The notes below the pieces were generated by a model that saw nothing but the letters and a program-made list of their open reading frames with translations, had not been told where the DNA came from and did no database searches. A DNA stretch of 64,000 nt, taken from positions 248,001 to 312,000 of the forward strand of contig NZ_RAPF01000003.1 in assembly GCF_003610805.1 (NCBI RefSeq), in the 5' to 3' direction. A program made the translations under genes and the position numbers. Numbering within the stretch: position 1 is the first letter of the stretch; each line of letters starts with the position of its first letter. Of the stretch, positions 36,852 to 45,740 are shown piece by piece. This DNA comes from Altericroceibacterium spongiae. GTDB lineage: Bacteria > Pseudomonadota > Alphaproteobacteria > Sphingomonadales > Sphingomonadaceae.

Positions 36852-36879
36852 ACCTCTTGAGGCAGGGCGTGCCTCAGGT
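36852..36879 (+). terminator. Hairpin after the glycosyltransferase operon
   Basis: TGAGGCA (36858-36864) pairs with TGCCTCA (36870-36876) around GGGCG, with a further ACC/GGT outside a bulge. There is no T tract. It could be a terminator of the operon or a structure in the modE-like leader, since the next ATG is at 36895. Confidence 0.4.
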
Positions 36880-36894
36880 CAGACTGGTGGTATC

Positions 36895-37272
36895 ATGGCA
36901 AAGGCAAGGCTAAAACTGCATGCCCGCATCTATTGCGGGGAAGAAATCGCGATGGGACCGGGCAAGGCTGACTTGCTTGAAGCCATAGAGCGCGAAGGGT
37001 CGATTTCGGCTGCGGGGCGCGCCATGGATATGAGCTATCGCCGCGCCTGGCTATTGGTGGACGTAATGAATCGTTGCTGGTCACAGCCGCTGGTTGATGC
37101 AGTGGCGGGAGGAGGGCGCGAGCGAGGCGCACGCCTGTCCGACATGGGGCGTGAAGTGCTTGCGCATTACCGTGCTTTGCAGCACCTTATCGCAGAAGCG
37201 AATGAGTCACGTGAATTCGCTGCACTGGAAGAGAAGGTGCGAAGCCTGCCGCTTCCCAGCCAGCGCGACTGA
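36895..37272 (+). CDS. ModE-type winged-helix regulator without a molybdate-binding domain
   Basis: A 125-residue protein matching the N-terminal DNA-binding domain of ModE: GPGKADLLEAIEREGSISAA, GRAMDMSYRRAWLLVDVMNR and the ARLSDMGREVLAHYRAL dimer helix. E. coli ModE has about 262 residues with a duplicated Mop domain for molybdate; that half is absent here. Single-domain ModE proteins are common, and how they sense metal is unclear. It lies about 560 bp from a perfect ModE-box-like palindrome in front of a TonB receptor, the obvious candidate target. Confidence 0.8.
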   Translation: MAKARLKLHARIYCGEEIAMGPGKADLLEAIEREGSISAAGRAMDMSYRRAWLLVDVMNRCWSQPLVDAVAGGGRERGARLSDMGREVLAHYRALQHLIAEANESREFAALEEKVRSLPLPSQRD

Positions 37273-37274
37273 CC

Positions 37275-37814
37275 CTAAGGAAGGCGCGTAACAAGCACGG
37301 GCATCTTGTCTGTCGGGCTGCCAGCAAGCTGAAGAATATAGTGCCCGGGCACGAGTTGGAAATCGACCATTTTGTGGATCGTCGAGCAGGCCGGCCCATG
37401 TGCGTGCGCGCTGGAAGGAAGCGCTTTGCCTTCGCTGATAATATCAATCCATGCATCGTCACCCAGTGCGACACGATAGGTGCCGGCTTTTTTGACCGTT
37501 ATCTTGGCCAGTCCGCCAAAATCCTCATTCGTTCCAGGCTTTTCTGCCGCCACCGGGAAATCCATTTCCGGAGTCGGATGGAGCGTTGCATCCGCTGTCT
37601 GACCTAGCGTTACAGGCACATCCTGTGCGTTCGACAGGTCTGTGGCGCTGGTCCATGCATTACCCTGATAAGTCCAGGCAGCGAGTTCCGAAGGCAGGGC
37701 AGACATGGTGTCGCCGCAATTCTCGGTGGTTTCCCGTGCGGTGGCGGTTTCTGTTTCATGGCAGGCGCTGAGCGTGACTAATGCAAGAATGCTGCAGGCA
37801 AGGGCTGGTCGCAA
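37275..37814 (-). CDS. Hypothetical lipoprotein divergent to a TonB receptor
   Basis: A 179-residue predicted lipoprotein (signal ALACSILALVTLSAC). The mature part includes VPVTLGQTADATLHPTPEM, GGLAKITVKKAGTYRVALGD (a beta-sandwich-like segment), HAHGPACSTIHKMVDFQL and PGHYILQLAGSPTDKMPVLV. Similar sphingomonad proteins are, as I recall, sometimes labelled homogentisate dioxygenase, which nothing here supports. Its start lies 18 bp from the 37833-37876 palindrome it shares with the receptor gene. A role in binding or handling the receptor's substrate is inference only. Confidence 0.65.
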   Translation of the reverse strand: MRPALACSILALVTLSACHETETATARETTENCGDTMSALPSELAAWTYQGNAWTSATDLSNAQDVPVTLGQTADATLHPTPEMDFPVAAEKPGTNEDFGGLAKITVKKAGTYRVALGDDAWIDIISEGKALPSSAHAHGPACSTIHKMVDFQLVPGHYILQLAGSPTDKMPVLVTRLP

Positions 37815-37832
37815 GTTCGATATCCTTTTGTT

Positions 37833-37876
37833 CTCAGCGAATCACTATATACGACTGAATATAGTGATTCGCTGAG
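37833..37876. promoter_or_regulatory. ModE-box-like perfect inverted repeat
   Basis: CTCAGCGAATCACTATAT (37833-37850) is the exact reverse complement of 37859-37876, with the 8-nt spacer ACGACTGA. The inner core, CACTATAT-8 nt-ATATAGTG, has the same 8-8-8 layout and TATAT elements as the E. coli modA operator (CGTTATAT-8 nt-ACATAACG). It lies between the divergent lipoprotein (starts 37814) and TonB receptor (starts 37907), close to a modE-like gene. Binding by that regulator is inferred. Confidence 0.7.
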
Positions 37877-37906
37877 GTTGGCGATGCCATAAATAAGGGG
37901 AAATGA

Positions 37907-39952
37907 ATGCGTCTGGGATTGGTGTACGGAGCGGCTATCGGGAGCATTGTGACATTGCCAGCTCATGCCCGGGCCGATGAGGACGTGTCGCGGGATCAGG
38001 ATGCGTTCACTCTTGGCCAGATTGTCGTCAGCGCGTCTCCTGATGCTGAGCCTCTGATTGGCAGTTCTACCCTCAGCTCGAAAGCTATCCGGTTGTTTCA
38101 GCGTGATCGACTGGACGATGCGGTCAACCTTATTCCGGGTGTGACTTCGTCGAACAGTGGCGGGTCGCGTAATGAGAAGCTCGTCGATATACGAGGTTTC
38201 GGGCGATATCAGGTGCCGCTCTCCATCGATGGTATTCGGGTCTATCTCCCGGCTGACGGCCGGCTGGATTACGGCCGGTTTCTGACCGGAGATATTGCAC
38301 AGATTCAGGTGGCCAAGGGCTATGCTTCCGTCCTTGACGGACCGGGGGCCATGGGTGGAGCCATCAATCTGGTGACTCGCAAGCCTGCTCAGCCATTGGA
38401 AGCGGAAGCCAGCGCATCACTCAATCTCGACAGGGACGGCGATTATGCGGGTTATAATGGTTTTGCCCTGCTCGGAACGCGACAGGATAACTGGTACGCG
38501 CAACTCAGCTATACGCGCAACTTTCAGAACCACTGGGATTTGCCGGGGAGCTATGAGCCCGCAGAAGGGTCCGCCGAAGACGGTGGAAAGCGCGACTTCT
38601 CGCGCAGCACCGACTGGCGGCTCAATACCAAGATCGGCTTTACGCCTCGTGAAGGCGATGAATATTCGCTTAGCTATACCAGACAGGAAGGATCGAAGAA
38701 TGCGCCGCTTCATGTTACCGATCCGGCTTCACGCCAGCGCAACTGGACCTGGCCCTACTGGAATATAGACAGTCTGTATTTTCTATCGACGACATCGCTG
38801 AATGACAGACTGACGCTCAAGACCCGGCTTTACCGCAATGGTTTCGATAATCTCCTGCGTGCGTTCGACGATGCGACCCAAACCAGCCAGACACGTGGGC
38901 GGGCGTTTAATAGCTATTATGCGGACACAGCATGGGGTGGTTCGGCTGAACTTGCTGCGCAGGTAAGCAGTGCGGATAGGTTCAGTGTCGCCATGCATTA
39001 CCGGCGCGATAAGCATAAGGAATGGCAGCAGGGGTTCCCCTCGGGAGAGACTGAGCCGAAGCAGACGAGTATCGAGGATGTCTACAGTCTTGCGGCGGAG
39101 AACCGTCTGACCATTTCTCCTGCTTTGCAACTGACCGCCGGCCTTAGCTATAACTGGCGAGATTTGCGCCGGGCTGAGGATTATGCGGATAATGCGGTTC
39201 TCGAATACCGGCTGGCAGATGATCATGCACTGGGTGGGCAGGCCCGGCTGGTATGGTCACCCGATAGCAAAACGCATTTACACGCCAGTATCTCTTCCCG
39301 CTCTCGTTTCCCGACCCTGTTCGAGCGGTTCAGTTCTCGCTTCGGCGGTGCTGTTTCCAACCCGGATCTGCAGGCCGAACGTGCAGTAAATTACGAAATA
39401 GGAGGTGCCCGCGATTTCAATACGCTTCATCTGGAGGGAGCTGTCTTCTATTCCGATATTTCGGATGCCATCGAGTCTTTCCCGTTTTTATATGATGGCC
39501 AGACGGTCAGCCAGAGCCGGAACGTGGGAGACGGCCATTATTACGGAGCCGAACTGTCTCTATCCGCGCGTATCGATGACAGGCTAAGTATTGGCGGTAA
39601 TTACACCTATACGCATAGGCATTTGAACGATCCGTCAGACCAGGCATTCGAGCCCACCGGGGTGCCAACCCATAAGGCATTCATCTGGGCGGACTGGCAG
39701 CCGGTAAAGGCGATGCATATCCTGCCTAATCTCGACATTGCGTCGAACCGGTGGACCGTAAACACTGCCGGTACGGAGTATTATCGCATCGGCAATTACG
39801 TGCTTGCCAATCTGACAATGAGTTATGAGCTGAGCGATGGTGTCGAACTCTCGGCCGGTGCGCGCAACCTGTTCGATGAATATTATCTTCTGACCGATGG
39901 TTTCCCGGAAAGAGGCCGCAGCTTCTTCACGCGGCTGCGCTTTCGCTATTGA
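37907..39952 (+). CDS. TonB-dependent outer-membrane receptor, candidate molybdate/tungstate receptor
   Basis: A 681-residue receptor: signal peptide (GLVYGAAIGSIVTLPAHARA), a TonB-box-like stretch (DAFTLGQIVVSAS), plug domain (RLDDAVNLIPGVTSSNSGG, LVDIRGFG, GAINLVTRKP) and a 22-strand barrel ending in SFFTRLRFRY with a terminal aromatic. It is at the short end of the family. The strong inverted repeat of ModE type 30 bp before the start codon suggests control by molybdate or tungstate and hence an oxyanion substrate; the sequence alone does not show the substrate. Its last 26 bp overlap the end of the convergent PepSY gene. Confidence 0.85.
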   Translation: MRLGLVYGAAIGSIVTLPAHARADEDVSRDQDAFTLGQIVVSASPDAEPLIGSSTLSSKAIRLFQRDRLDDAVNLIPGVTSSNSGGSRNEKLVDIRGFGRYQVPLSIDGIRVYLPADGRLDYGRFLTGDIAQIQVAKGYASVLDGPGAMGGAINLVTRKPAQPLEAEASASLNLDRDGDYAGYNGFALLGTRQDNWYAQLSYTRNFQNHWDLPGSYEPAEGSAEDGGKRDFSRSTDWRLNTKIGFTPREGDEYSLSYTRQEGSKNAPLHVTDPASRQRNWTWPYWNIDSLYFLSTTSLNDRLTLKTRLYRNGFDNLLRAFDDATQTSQTRGRAFNSYYADTAWGGSAELAAQVSSADRFSVAMHYRRDKHKEWQQGFPSGETEPKQTSIEDVYSLAAENRLTISPALQLTAGLSYNWRDLRRAEDYADNAVLEYRLADDHALGGQARLVWSPDSKTHLHASISSRSRFPTLFERFSSRFGGAVSNPDLQAERAVNYEIGGARDFNTLHLEGAVFYSDISDAIESFPFLYDGQTVSQSRNVGDGHYYGAELSLSARIDDRLSIGGNYTYTHRHLNDPSDQAFEPTGVPTHKAFIWADWQPVKAMHILPNLDIASNRWTVNTAGTEYYRIGNYVLANLTMSYELSDGVELSAGARNLFDEYYLLTDGFPERGRSFFTRLRFRY

Positions 39953-41435
39953 AGAATTTCTGCCTGAGGAACGGCCAGAAAAGAACAATGGCCGTTCCCA
40001 GTAAAATGGCATCCACTAGTGTCACACTCGGCTGACCCTGGCTGAAAGTAGCCACGGCGTGGGCAATCAGCAGCGCCGCACTGAGTATAGCCAGCGTAAC
40101 GCGCAGGCCACGCGCCAATATGCTTCCGGAGAAGCGCCGAAGCATCGCTGCCAGCAGAATTGAAAGCGCAGTGAGTATGAACCACAGTAACGGTAGTTTT
40201 TCTCCGAGCCGGGCGGGAAACAGGAAAGCGGCCCATAAGGTCGCCAAAAAGATGACAGGCTGGCCCCAGGCAATCATGGCCCATATCCGTTCCCAGTGCG
40301 GCACGGCGCGGCCCTTATCGCGCCGGCGTGCCATCCAGATAGTCACACCAGTCGAAGTAACGAGGCAAAGCGCCAGACCGAGCAGACCGTAAACGATCCG
40401 CACAGGAACACCGCCGAACCAGCCAAAATGGAGCTGGCCGATACCGTTCAATATACGCATGCCGGTGACGAGACTGTCCGGATGCTCGTCTTTGAGCACT
40501 GCCCCCTTCGCGTCGAACTTGGTTTGGTCCTGCATGGCGATCATATTATCGCGCCCCGAAGACACAGAGATACGCATATCCGCGCGACCGGGATGCTCGA
40601 TCATGATCGCTTGCGGCGTGGCGCCGGGAGCATGCTGGCGTGCTTCAGCTATAAGGGTTTCGAGATCGGGCATTTCAACCTGCTGCGTATTTTCGGGCAG
40701 CGGCGTGTCTAGAAACAGGTCATAAACCTTATTCATGTCGCCCTGATAGAGAAGCAGGGACAATACGGCGACGATGATCGTGCTGAGGCCCAGTAGCGCA
40801 CCGGTCAATGCGAGCGTGAAATGGAACGGCAGAGCCCAGACGCCCAGACGGTTGTGAATATCCGCTTCCTGCAAGCGCCGAGAACCACCCAATCGAAGAT
40901 GGAAAGCGTCGCGAATAATTCGAGGATGGGCAAGAATACCTGACAGCAGAGACGATAGCAGCGCGACACCGCTCATGCCGACAATGAAGTCTCCCCAACT
41001 GCGCGGCAAATGGAGATTGATATGCAGGTGGATCAGGAACTCAGACCACACGGCGGTCATCTCGGTGAGTGCGCCCTGAGCATTTACTGCCCATTCCCGG
41101 TCGAAAGTGGTGTTATAGGCATGCAGTGTGGCACCCTGACGGGCCTCGGTGGGCAGGCTGAGATAGATAGTAATGTCCTGCGGAACCTGCGGCAAAGCAG
41201 TCTGTACAGCCCGGGCTGCCGCTTTGTCGGAAAGCTCTTTCGCAACCGGTGCGGCGGGTTGCTCCCACTGTTCGATATCCGGCACAAAAACCGCTAAAGT
41301 GCCTGTCAGACAGACAAGATAGATGATCGCTGCGAAAGCCAGTCCAAGAATGGAATGCCCGCTCAGAACGGCACGGACAGTGGCAGGAGAAAGTGGCCAA
41401 CGATTGTTTTTAGGAGATGTGCGGTTGCTGCTCAT
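39927..41435 (-). CDS. PepSY-associated transmembrane protein (possible iron reductase partner)
   Basis: A 502-residue inner-membrane protein with several membrane helices: a first helix LGLAFAAIIYLVCLTGTLAVF, a periplasmic PepSY-like region with ITIYLSLPTEARQG, then LHINLHLPRSWGDFIVGMSG, HNRLGVWALPFHFTLALTGA (conserved histidines), and further helices. This family (PiuB/PepSY_TM) often accompanies siderophore receptors and is linked to ferric reduction in the periplasm. ATG 41435 overlaps the stop of the preceding gene (ATGA). It is the third gene of the receptor operon. Confidence 0.8.
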   Translation of the reverse strand: MSSNRTSPKNNRWPLSPATVRAVLSGHSILGLAFAAIIYLVCLTGTLAVFVPDIEQWEQPAAPVAKELSDKAAARAVQTALPQVPQDITIYLSLPTEARQGATLHAYNTTFDREWAVNAQGALTEMTAVWSEFLIHLHINLHLPRSWGDFIVGMSGVALLSSLLSGILAHPRIIRDAFHLRLGGSRRLQEADIHNRLGVWALPFHFTLALTGALLGLSTIIVAVLSLLLYQGDMNKVYDLFLDTPLPENTQQVEMPDLETLIAEARQHAPGATPQAIMIEHPGRADMRISVSSGRDNMIAMQDQTKFDAKGAVLKDEHPDSLVTGMRILNGIGQLHFGWFGGVPVRIVYGLLGLALCLVTSTGVTIWMARRRDKGRAVPHWERIWAMIAWGQPVIFLATLWAAFLFPARLGEKLPLLWFILTALSILLAAMLRRFSGSILARGLRVTLAILSAALLIAHAVATFSQGQPSVTLVDAILLGTAIVLFWPFLRQKFFNSESAAA

Positions 41436-41995
41436 GCGCTTCCTGCCAGTGCTGCGAGAGTGAAACTGATCAGTGCGGTGCCGGTCAACACGGCCGTTGC
41501 ACGCAGCAGTTTCTGATCCGCCAGTGTCCACGTCATGGCGAGACCCCAGAGAATCGGCAAAAGCAAGCCGCCGATCACGATCCGGGTTTGCGGGGCACCT
41601 GGAGACAGTGCTGTGTAACAAAAGGCCAGCCCCATCGCGGCAACCATGCCCAGCGGCCCGGCCAGCAGAGTCTTGAGGATTCCACGCCAGATTTTGGAAG
41701 GTCCGGCCAGCGGCTCGGGAGCAGCATCGAATTCACGTTTTGTTACGGCCCGGCGCCGGACATGGCCGGTAATAATCACTGCAATTGCGCCCAGCGCTTC
41801 CATGGCCAGGGCTGTGGCCAGCCCTTTGACCGGGCCGATGAGCCACATGCTTGCCAGAGCAAGACCTGTCGCCACCGCCCAGCCAAAAATGACAAATGCT
41901 GTTCCATCGCTTTTCCTGTCTTGCCAGGAGCGGCGCAACAGGGAAGCGGCAAACGCTCCCCCGCTCAGCAGAAAAGGCGTGAGAAGCGCAATCAC
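41432..41995 (-). CDS. Small membrane protein of the TonB receptor operon
   Basis: A 187-residue polytopic protein with about five hydrophobic segments (ALLTPFLLSGGAFAASLL, AFVIFGWAVATGLALASMW, GLATALAMEALGAIAVIIT, MVAAMGLAFCYTAL, IVIGGLLLPILWGLAMTW). It begins at a GTG overlapping the receptor stop and its own stop overlaps the PepSY start, so all three are translationally coupled. It resembles the small membrane proteins (DUF3649/DUF3325-like) encoded between siderophore receptors and PepSY proteins, but I cannot fix the family. Confidence 0.65.
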   Translation of the reverse strand: MIALLTPFLLSGGAFAASLLRRSWQDRKSDGTAFVIFGWAVATGLALASMWLIGPVKGLATALAMEALGAIAVIITGHVRRRAVTKREFDAAPEPLAGPSKIWRGILKTLLAGPLGMVAAMGLAFCYTALSPGAPQTRIVIGGLLLPILWGLAMTWTLADQKLLRATAVLTGTALISFTLAALAGSA

Positions 41996-44277
41996 CAGTG
42001 CATTTCCATACCAATACCGAATGTTTGCGGTTTCCCGAGAATGGACTGATTGCGGGAAGCGAATGTATATTGTTTGTATTCTTCGTCGAAGAGGTTGCGG
42101 GCAAAGCCGAAGATCGACCAGTGTTCCATTTCATAGCCGATTTTGGCATTGACGACAGTGCGGCCGCCGACGGCAAAATTGCTCTGATCGGAACCAATGC
42201 CGGTGAAGACCTTGCTGCGATAACTGGCGTTGAGATTGGCGATGATACCATTGTCGAAATGCGCATTCATGCCGCCTGCAAGTGTCCAGCGCGGTGCATA
42301 AGGAAATTGTGTATCGGTCAGATCATCTGTTGTGGTTGAGTTGTCAGGCAGGATGAAATCGTCGAATTTGGTGCGGACATGACCAACCGAAGCATATAGG
42401 TCGAACACCGAATTCAATTCACCCGTAGCCTCCACTTCGAAACCATAAAGGTGAGATTCGCCTGCATTAACGGTGTTGTAGTCATATTGCCCACCGCTGA
42501 AATAGGCCGTAACCTGCTGATCTTTCCACTCCATATAAAAAGCGTTGGCGTTGAGCGTCAGTCGGCCATCGAGCCACTGAGAGCGCAGCGACGCTTCATA
42601 ATTCCAGCTATATTCCGGATCGTAAGGAATAAGCTCGGCGCGAGCCGGATTCTGACTCGATCCACCGGAGCGGTAAGCTCGCTGAACGGTAAAAGAGGTT
42701 GTCAGGTCTGGAGTCCAGTCCATGCTGATGCCCATTTTAGGCAGAAAGGCATCGAACGTACGACTGTTACTAGCTCTCGCAGATGAGGCATCGGCTACCA
42801 GACCCAACACGCCCTGATTGATGACGCTGACGACAGGTGCATAAGCATCCCCAAGGGCATTCGGGGCAGGTAAAGTGCCGGTAAAGGCAGCCAGAGTTTC
42901 TGCTGTGTACCGGTTCTTTTCATGATCGAAACGGAATCCGCCAAGAATTGAGAAACGGTCGGTCACATGGAAGCGACCATCGGCAAATATCGCCATTGTT
43001 TCGACTTTTTCAGGTGCATCGGATTCATAATGCAGCGGTATAGCAGGCAATTGTGCAGCATAAGCATTGCTGAGTTGCTGCGCTGCTTCCTCGCTCATCA
43101 GGCCACTATTGAATAACAGGTTGCTGATTGTGCCTGTAGGGGTGTTCATGGTGAGATTGCTATTTGCTTCGGTGTCGCCTTTTCGGCGGTAATACCATGC
43201 CCCAAGAACACCGCTCAGGCGATCGCCGTCATAATTGAGGCGGACTTCCTGTGTCAGCGTTTTGTAATGATAGAAGTTGGCGATATTCTGGAGATCTTCA
43301 GGTGTGCCGTCCGTGTCGACAACTGACCGCACATCTACCTTATTCCATGAGGTGACGCTGGAGAGCGTCAGCGGGCCGGAAAGGTCATAGGAAAGATTCA
43401 GGACGGCAATATCGCTGTCGATATTGCCTTCGCTTTCCCGGTTACCTTTCGCAATACGATTGTCGTAAAAATCTTCAGTGTCGGTGCGGGTATATTCATA
43501 AACATAGCCGCCATCGCGACGCACACGATTATAGCTCAGCACTGCCGTCAGATCCGGCACGGCTTGCGGTGTCCACTTCAGCTTGCCGCGCAGATTGAGT
43601 GCTTTCAGTTCGTCATTATATTCGTCGCGCGTGACGTTTTTAATAATTCCGCGATCGGCCCGGCGTTCAGCGGACAGGCGCAGACCCAGTTCATCCTGAA
43701 TCAGCGGGCCGCCAATAGCAGCTGAGAAAGTCCGGTCATTATGCTCGGTCCACTGAACCCGTGCATCGCCGCCCCATGTCGTGGTGGAAGGGTCTTTCGT
43801 GGTGATGACGACGCCGCCGGCCAGAGCGTTAAGGCCCTGAATGGTGGATTGCGGACCACGCAGAACTTCCACCTGCTGCACATCCCAAAGGTCTGTCGGT
43901 CCGCCATAAAGTGCGCGGCTGGGAATGGGCGCGCCATCGATATAGACTGTTGCTGTGGCCGCATTTCCTCCAGACCCGACACCGTTATTGTTAATGCCGC
44001 GAATGGTGAAGCCTGTGGAACCATAGGTTTCCGAGAGGTTGGCCGTGCGGTTATAGACATCCTGAATTGTGATCAGATTTTCGTCTTTGATCCGCTGTGT
44101 CGTAACCACTGCTACACTGGTTACGGTCTCCTGAAGCGTACGGCTGGATTTTTCGCCGGTAACGATGATTTCTTCGGCAGGACTGCCAGCATTTGCCGGC
44201 GCAGCTTCTTCGGCCAGAGCCGGTGCAGACAGGGCTGTAACGGCCGCTCCGGCCATGAGCATGGTAGTACGTTTCAT
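41992..44277 (-). CDS. TonB-dependent receptor, probable siderophore type
   Basis: A 761-residue outer-membrane receptor: signal peptide ending PALAEE, TonB box AEEIIVTGEK, plug domain (TLQETVTSVAVVTTQRIKDE, FTIRGINNNG, VEVLRGPQSTIQGLNALAGG) and a barrel finishing LGKPQTFGIGMEMHW with a terminal Trp. It heads an operon with a small membrane protein and a PepSY protein, typical for iron-siderophore uptake. The upstream region holds Fur-box-like dyads. The ribosome-binding GGGG can pair with CCCC in a hairpin just before the ATG. Confidence 0.88.
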   Translation of the reverse strand: MKRTTMLMAGAAVTALSAPALAEEAAPANAGSPAEEIIVTGEKSSRTLQETVTSVAVVTTQRIKDENLITIQDVYNRTANLSETYGSTGFTIRGINNNGVGSGGNAATATVYIDGAPIPSRALYGGPTDLWDVQQVEVLRGPQSTIQGLNALAGGVVITTKDPSTTTWGGDARVQWTEHNDRTFSAAIGGPLIQDELGLRLSAERRADRGIIKNVTRDEYNDELKALNLRGKLKWTPQAVPDLTAVLSYNRVRRDGGYVYEYTRTDTEDFYDNRIAKGNRESEGNIDSDIAVLNLSYDLSGPLTLSSVTSWNKVDVRSVVDTDGTPEDLQNIANFYHYKTLTQEVRLNYDGDRLSGVLGAWYYRRKGDTEANSNLTMNTPTGTISNLLFNSGLMSEEAAQQLSNAYAAQLPAIPLHYESDAPEKVETMAIFADGRFHVTDRFSILGGFRFDHEKNRYTAETLAAFTGTLPAPNALGDAYAPVVSVINQGVLGLVADASSARASNSRTFDAFLPKMGISMDWTPDLTTSFTVQRAYRSGGSSQNPARAELIPYDPEYSWNYEASLRSQWLDGRLTLNANAFYMEWKDQQVTAYFSGGQYDYNTVNAGESHLYGFEVEATGELNSVFDLYASVGHVRTKFDDFILPDNSTTTDDLTDTQFPYAPRWTLAGGMNAHFDNGIIANLNASYRSKVFTGIGSDQSNFAVGGRTVVNAKIGYEMEHWSIFGFARNLFDEEYKQYTFASRNQSILGKPQTFGIGMEMHW

Positions 44278-44317
44278 AAATTCCCCTTTTGACGGGGCCT
44301 CTAGGGAAGCGCGCTAC

Positions 44318-44341
44318 TGCAAGTCAATCGCATTATTGCGA
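44318..44341 (-). promoter_or_regulatory. Fur-box-like dyads upstream of the siderophore receptor
   Basis: On the plus strand TGCAAGT-C-AATCGCA (7-1-7 partial dyad) overlaps TCGCA-TTAT-TGCGA (perfect 5-bp arms). On the coding (minus) strand this includes TTGACT (44327-44322), a plausible -35 box, with a weak -10 (CTAGAG) 17 bp on. The sequence style matches alphaproteobacterial iron-responsive Fur sites. Fur itself is encoded at 57689-58111. Confidence 0.5.
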
Positions 44342-44361
44342 ATTTGGGCAAGTTTTTATTC

Positions 44362-44379
44362 TGCGAAATCCGTTTCGCA
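44362..44379. repeat. Perfect inverted repeat TGCGAAA-4 nt-TTTCGCA
   Basis: Seven-base arms separated by TCCG, 7 bp after the pncB stop codon and 84 bp before the receptor start. There is no T tract on the minus strand, so it is a poor terminator; it may be an additional Fur-like operator for the receptor. Confidence 0.45.
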
Positions 44380-44385
44380 TCCGCC

Positions 44386-45690
44386 TCAGACCGAGAGGGG
44401 TGAAAGAACATGCCCCGTTTCGCCAAAGATTCGCAGATAACGGGCAATTTCCTGCGGATCTCCGGTTGCTTTGGCCGGGTTGTCGGATAATTTGACAGCA
44501 GGCCTGCCATTAGCCTCGGTCACCTTGCAGACGAGCGAAATCGGTTCAAGCCCGGCTTCACCATCTGGTTCGCAATCCCGAAAATCATTGGTGAGATTGG
44601 TCCCCCAGCCGAAGCTCATCCGCACGCGGCCATGGAAATGGTGATAAATTCGCTCGATCGTGTCTACATCGAGTCCATCGGAGAAGATCAGCAATTTTTG
44701 TTTGGGGTCACGACCCTGTTCCTCCCACCAGCGCATAATTTGTTCTCCCGCTTCGACAGGCGGCGCGCTGTCAGGCCGGAATCCAGTCCAGTTTGCCAGC
44801 CAGGACGGTGCGTGTTCGAGAAAGGCCGCCGTGCCATAGGCATCAGGCAGAGCGATCAGGAGATTGCCGCCATAATGCTGGCGCCATTCTTCAAGCACGC
44901 GATAGGGCGCTTCTGCCAGTTCTGCATCGTTGTCCGACAGGGCCGCCTCGACCATAGGCAATTCATGTGCGTTGGTCCCTATGGCTTCAAGATCGGCATC
45001 CATGGCCAGCAGCACATTGGATGTGCCGATGAAGCGCTCCCCCAGGCCCTCTTTCAGGGCTTCCACACACCAGCGCTGCCACAGAAAGCCATGGCGGCGG
45101 CGTGTGCCGAAATCGCTGATGACCAGATCGGGAAAGGCGCGCAGCCTTTCCACCTTTTCCCATAATTTTGCCTTGGCACGAGCATAGAGCACATCGAGTG
45201 CAAAACGCCCTTTATTCTGCAAGGAAGCACGGGATCGCAGCTCGTTAATGATGGCGAGGGCAGGAATTTCCCACATGGTCGTGTGCGTCCATGGCCCATC
45301 GAAATGCAGTTCGTATTGTCCGTCGGCCTTGCGCAATTCATATTCCGGCAGGCGGAAATCGGCGAGCCAGGCCATGAAATCGGGTTTGAACATCTGCTGT
45401 TTGCCGTAAAAACTGTTCCCGGCCAGCCAGATCAGCTCCTTATTGGTGAAGCGCAATGTACGAGCATAGTCGAGTTGCGTCCGGAGTTCTTCTTCGTCGA
45501 TAATATCGGCCAGCCGCACCGTCTGCGAACGGTTGATAAGCGAGAAAGTGGCACGCACGTCAGCATGCTCGCGCCAGATCATTTGCAGCATCAGCAGCTT
45601 ATAGAAATCGGTATCCAGCAAGCTGCGCACGATCGGATCGAGCCGGAAATTGTGATTATAAGCGCGTGTTGCAATATCGGTAACAGCCAT
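44386..45690 (-). CDS. pncB: Nicotinate phosphoribosyltransferase
   Basis: Converts nicotinate and PRPP to nicotinate mononucleotide in the NAD salvage route. The 434-residue protein has the family N-terminus [43 protein letters not shown] with the phosphorylated-histidine region (HGFLWQRW), GTSNVLLA, and [12 protein letters not shown] followed by [10 protein letters not shown] near the C-terminus. It follows modC by 50 bp on the same strand and may be the last gene of a mgtE-modB-modC-pncB transcript. Confidence 0.95.
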   Translation of the reverse strand: MAVTDIATRAYNHNFRLDPIVRSLLDTDFYKLLMLQMIWREHADVRATFSLINRSQTVRLADIIDEEELRTQLDYARTLRFTNKELIWLAGNSFYGKQQMFKPDFMAWLADFRLPEYELRKADGQYELHFDGPWTHTTMWEIPALAIINELRSRASLQNKGRFALDVLYARAKAKLWEKVERLRAFPDLVISDFGTRRRHGFLWQRWCVEALKEGLGERFIGTSNVLLAMDADLEAIGTNAHELPMVEAALSDNDAELAEAPYRVLEEWRQHYGGNLLIALPDAYGTAAFLEHAPSWLANWTGFRPDSAPPVEAGEQIMRWWEEQGRDPKQKLLIFSDGLDVDTIERIYHHFHGRVRMSFGWGTNLTNDFRDCEPDGEAGLEPISLVCKVTEANGRPAVKLSDNPAKATGDPQEIARYLRIFGETGHVLSPLSV

Positions 45691-45740
45691 GGCGATACTC
45701 TATCGTCTGATTAGGCAAAAGGAACATGCAGTTCGGCGTA

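Noticed and set aside
36858-36876. The TGAGGCA/TGCCTCA hairpin as a second ModE operator
   Set aside because: It lacks the TATAT elements and the 8-nt spacing seen at 37833-37876.
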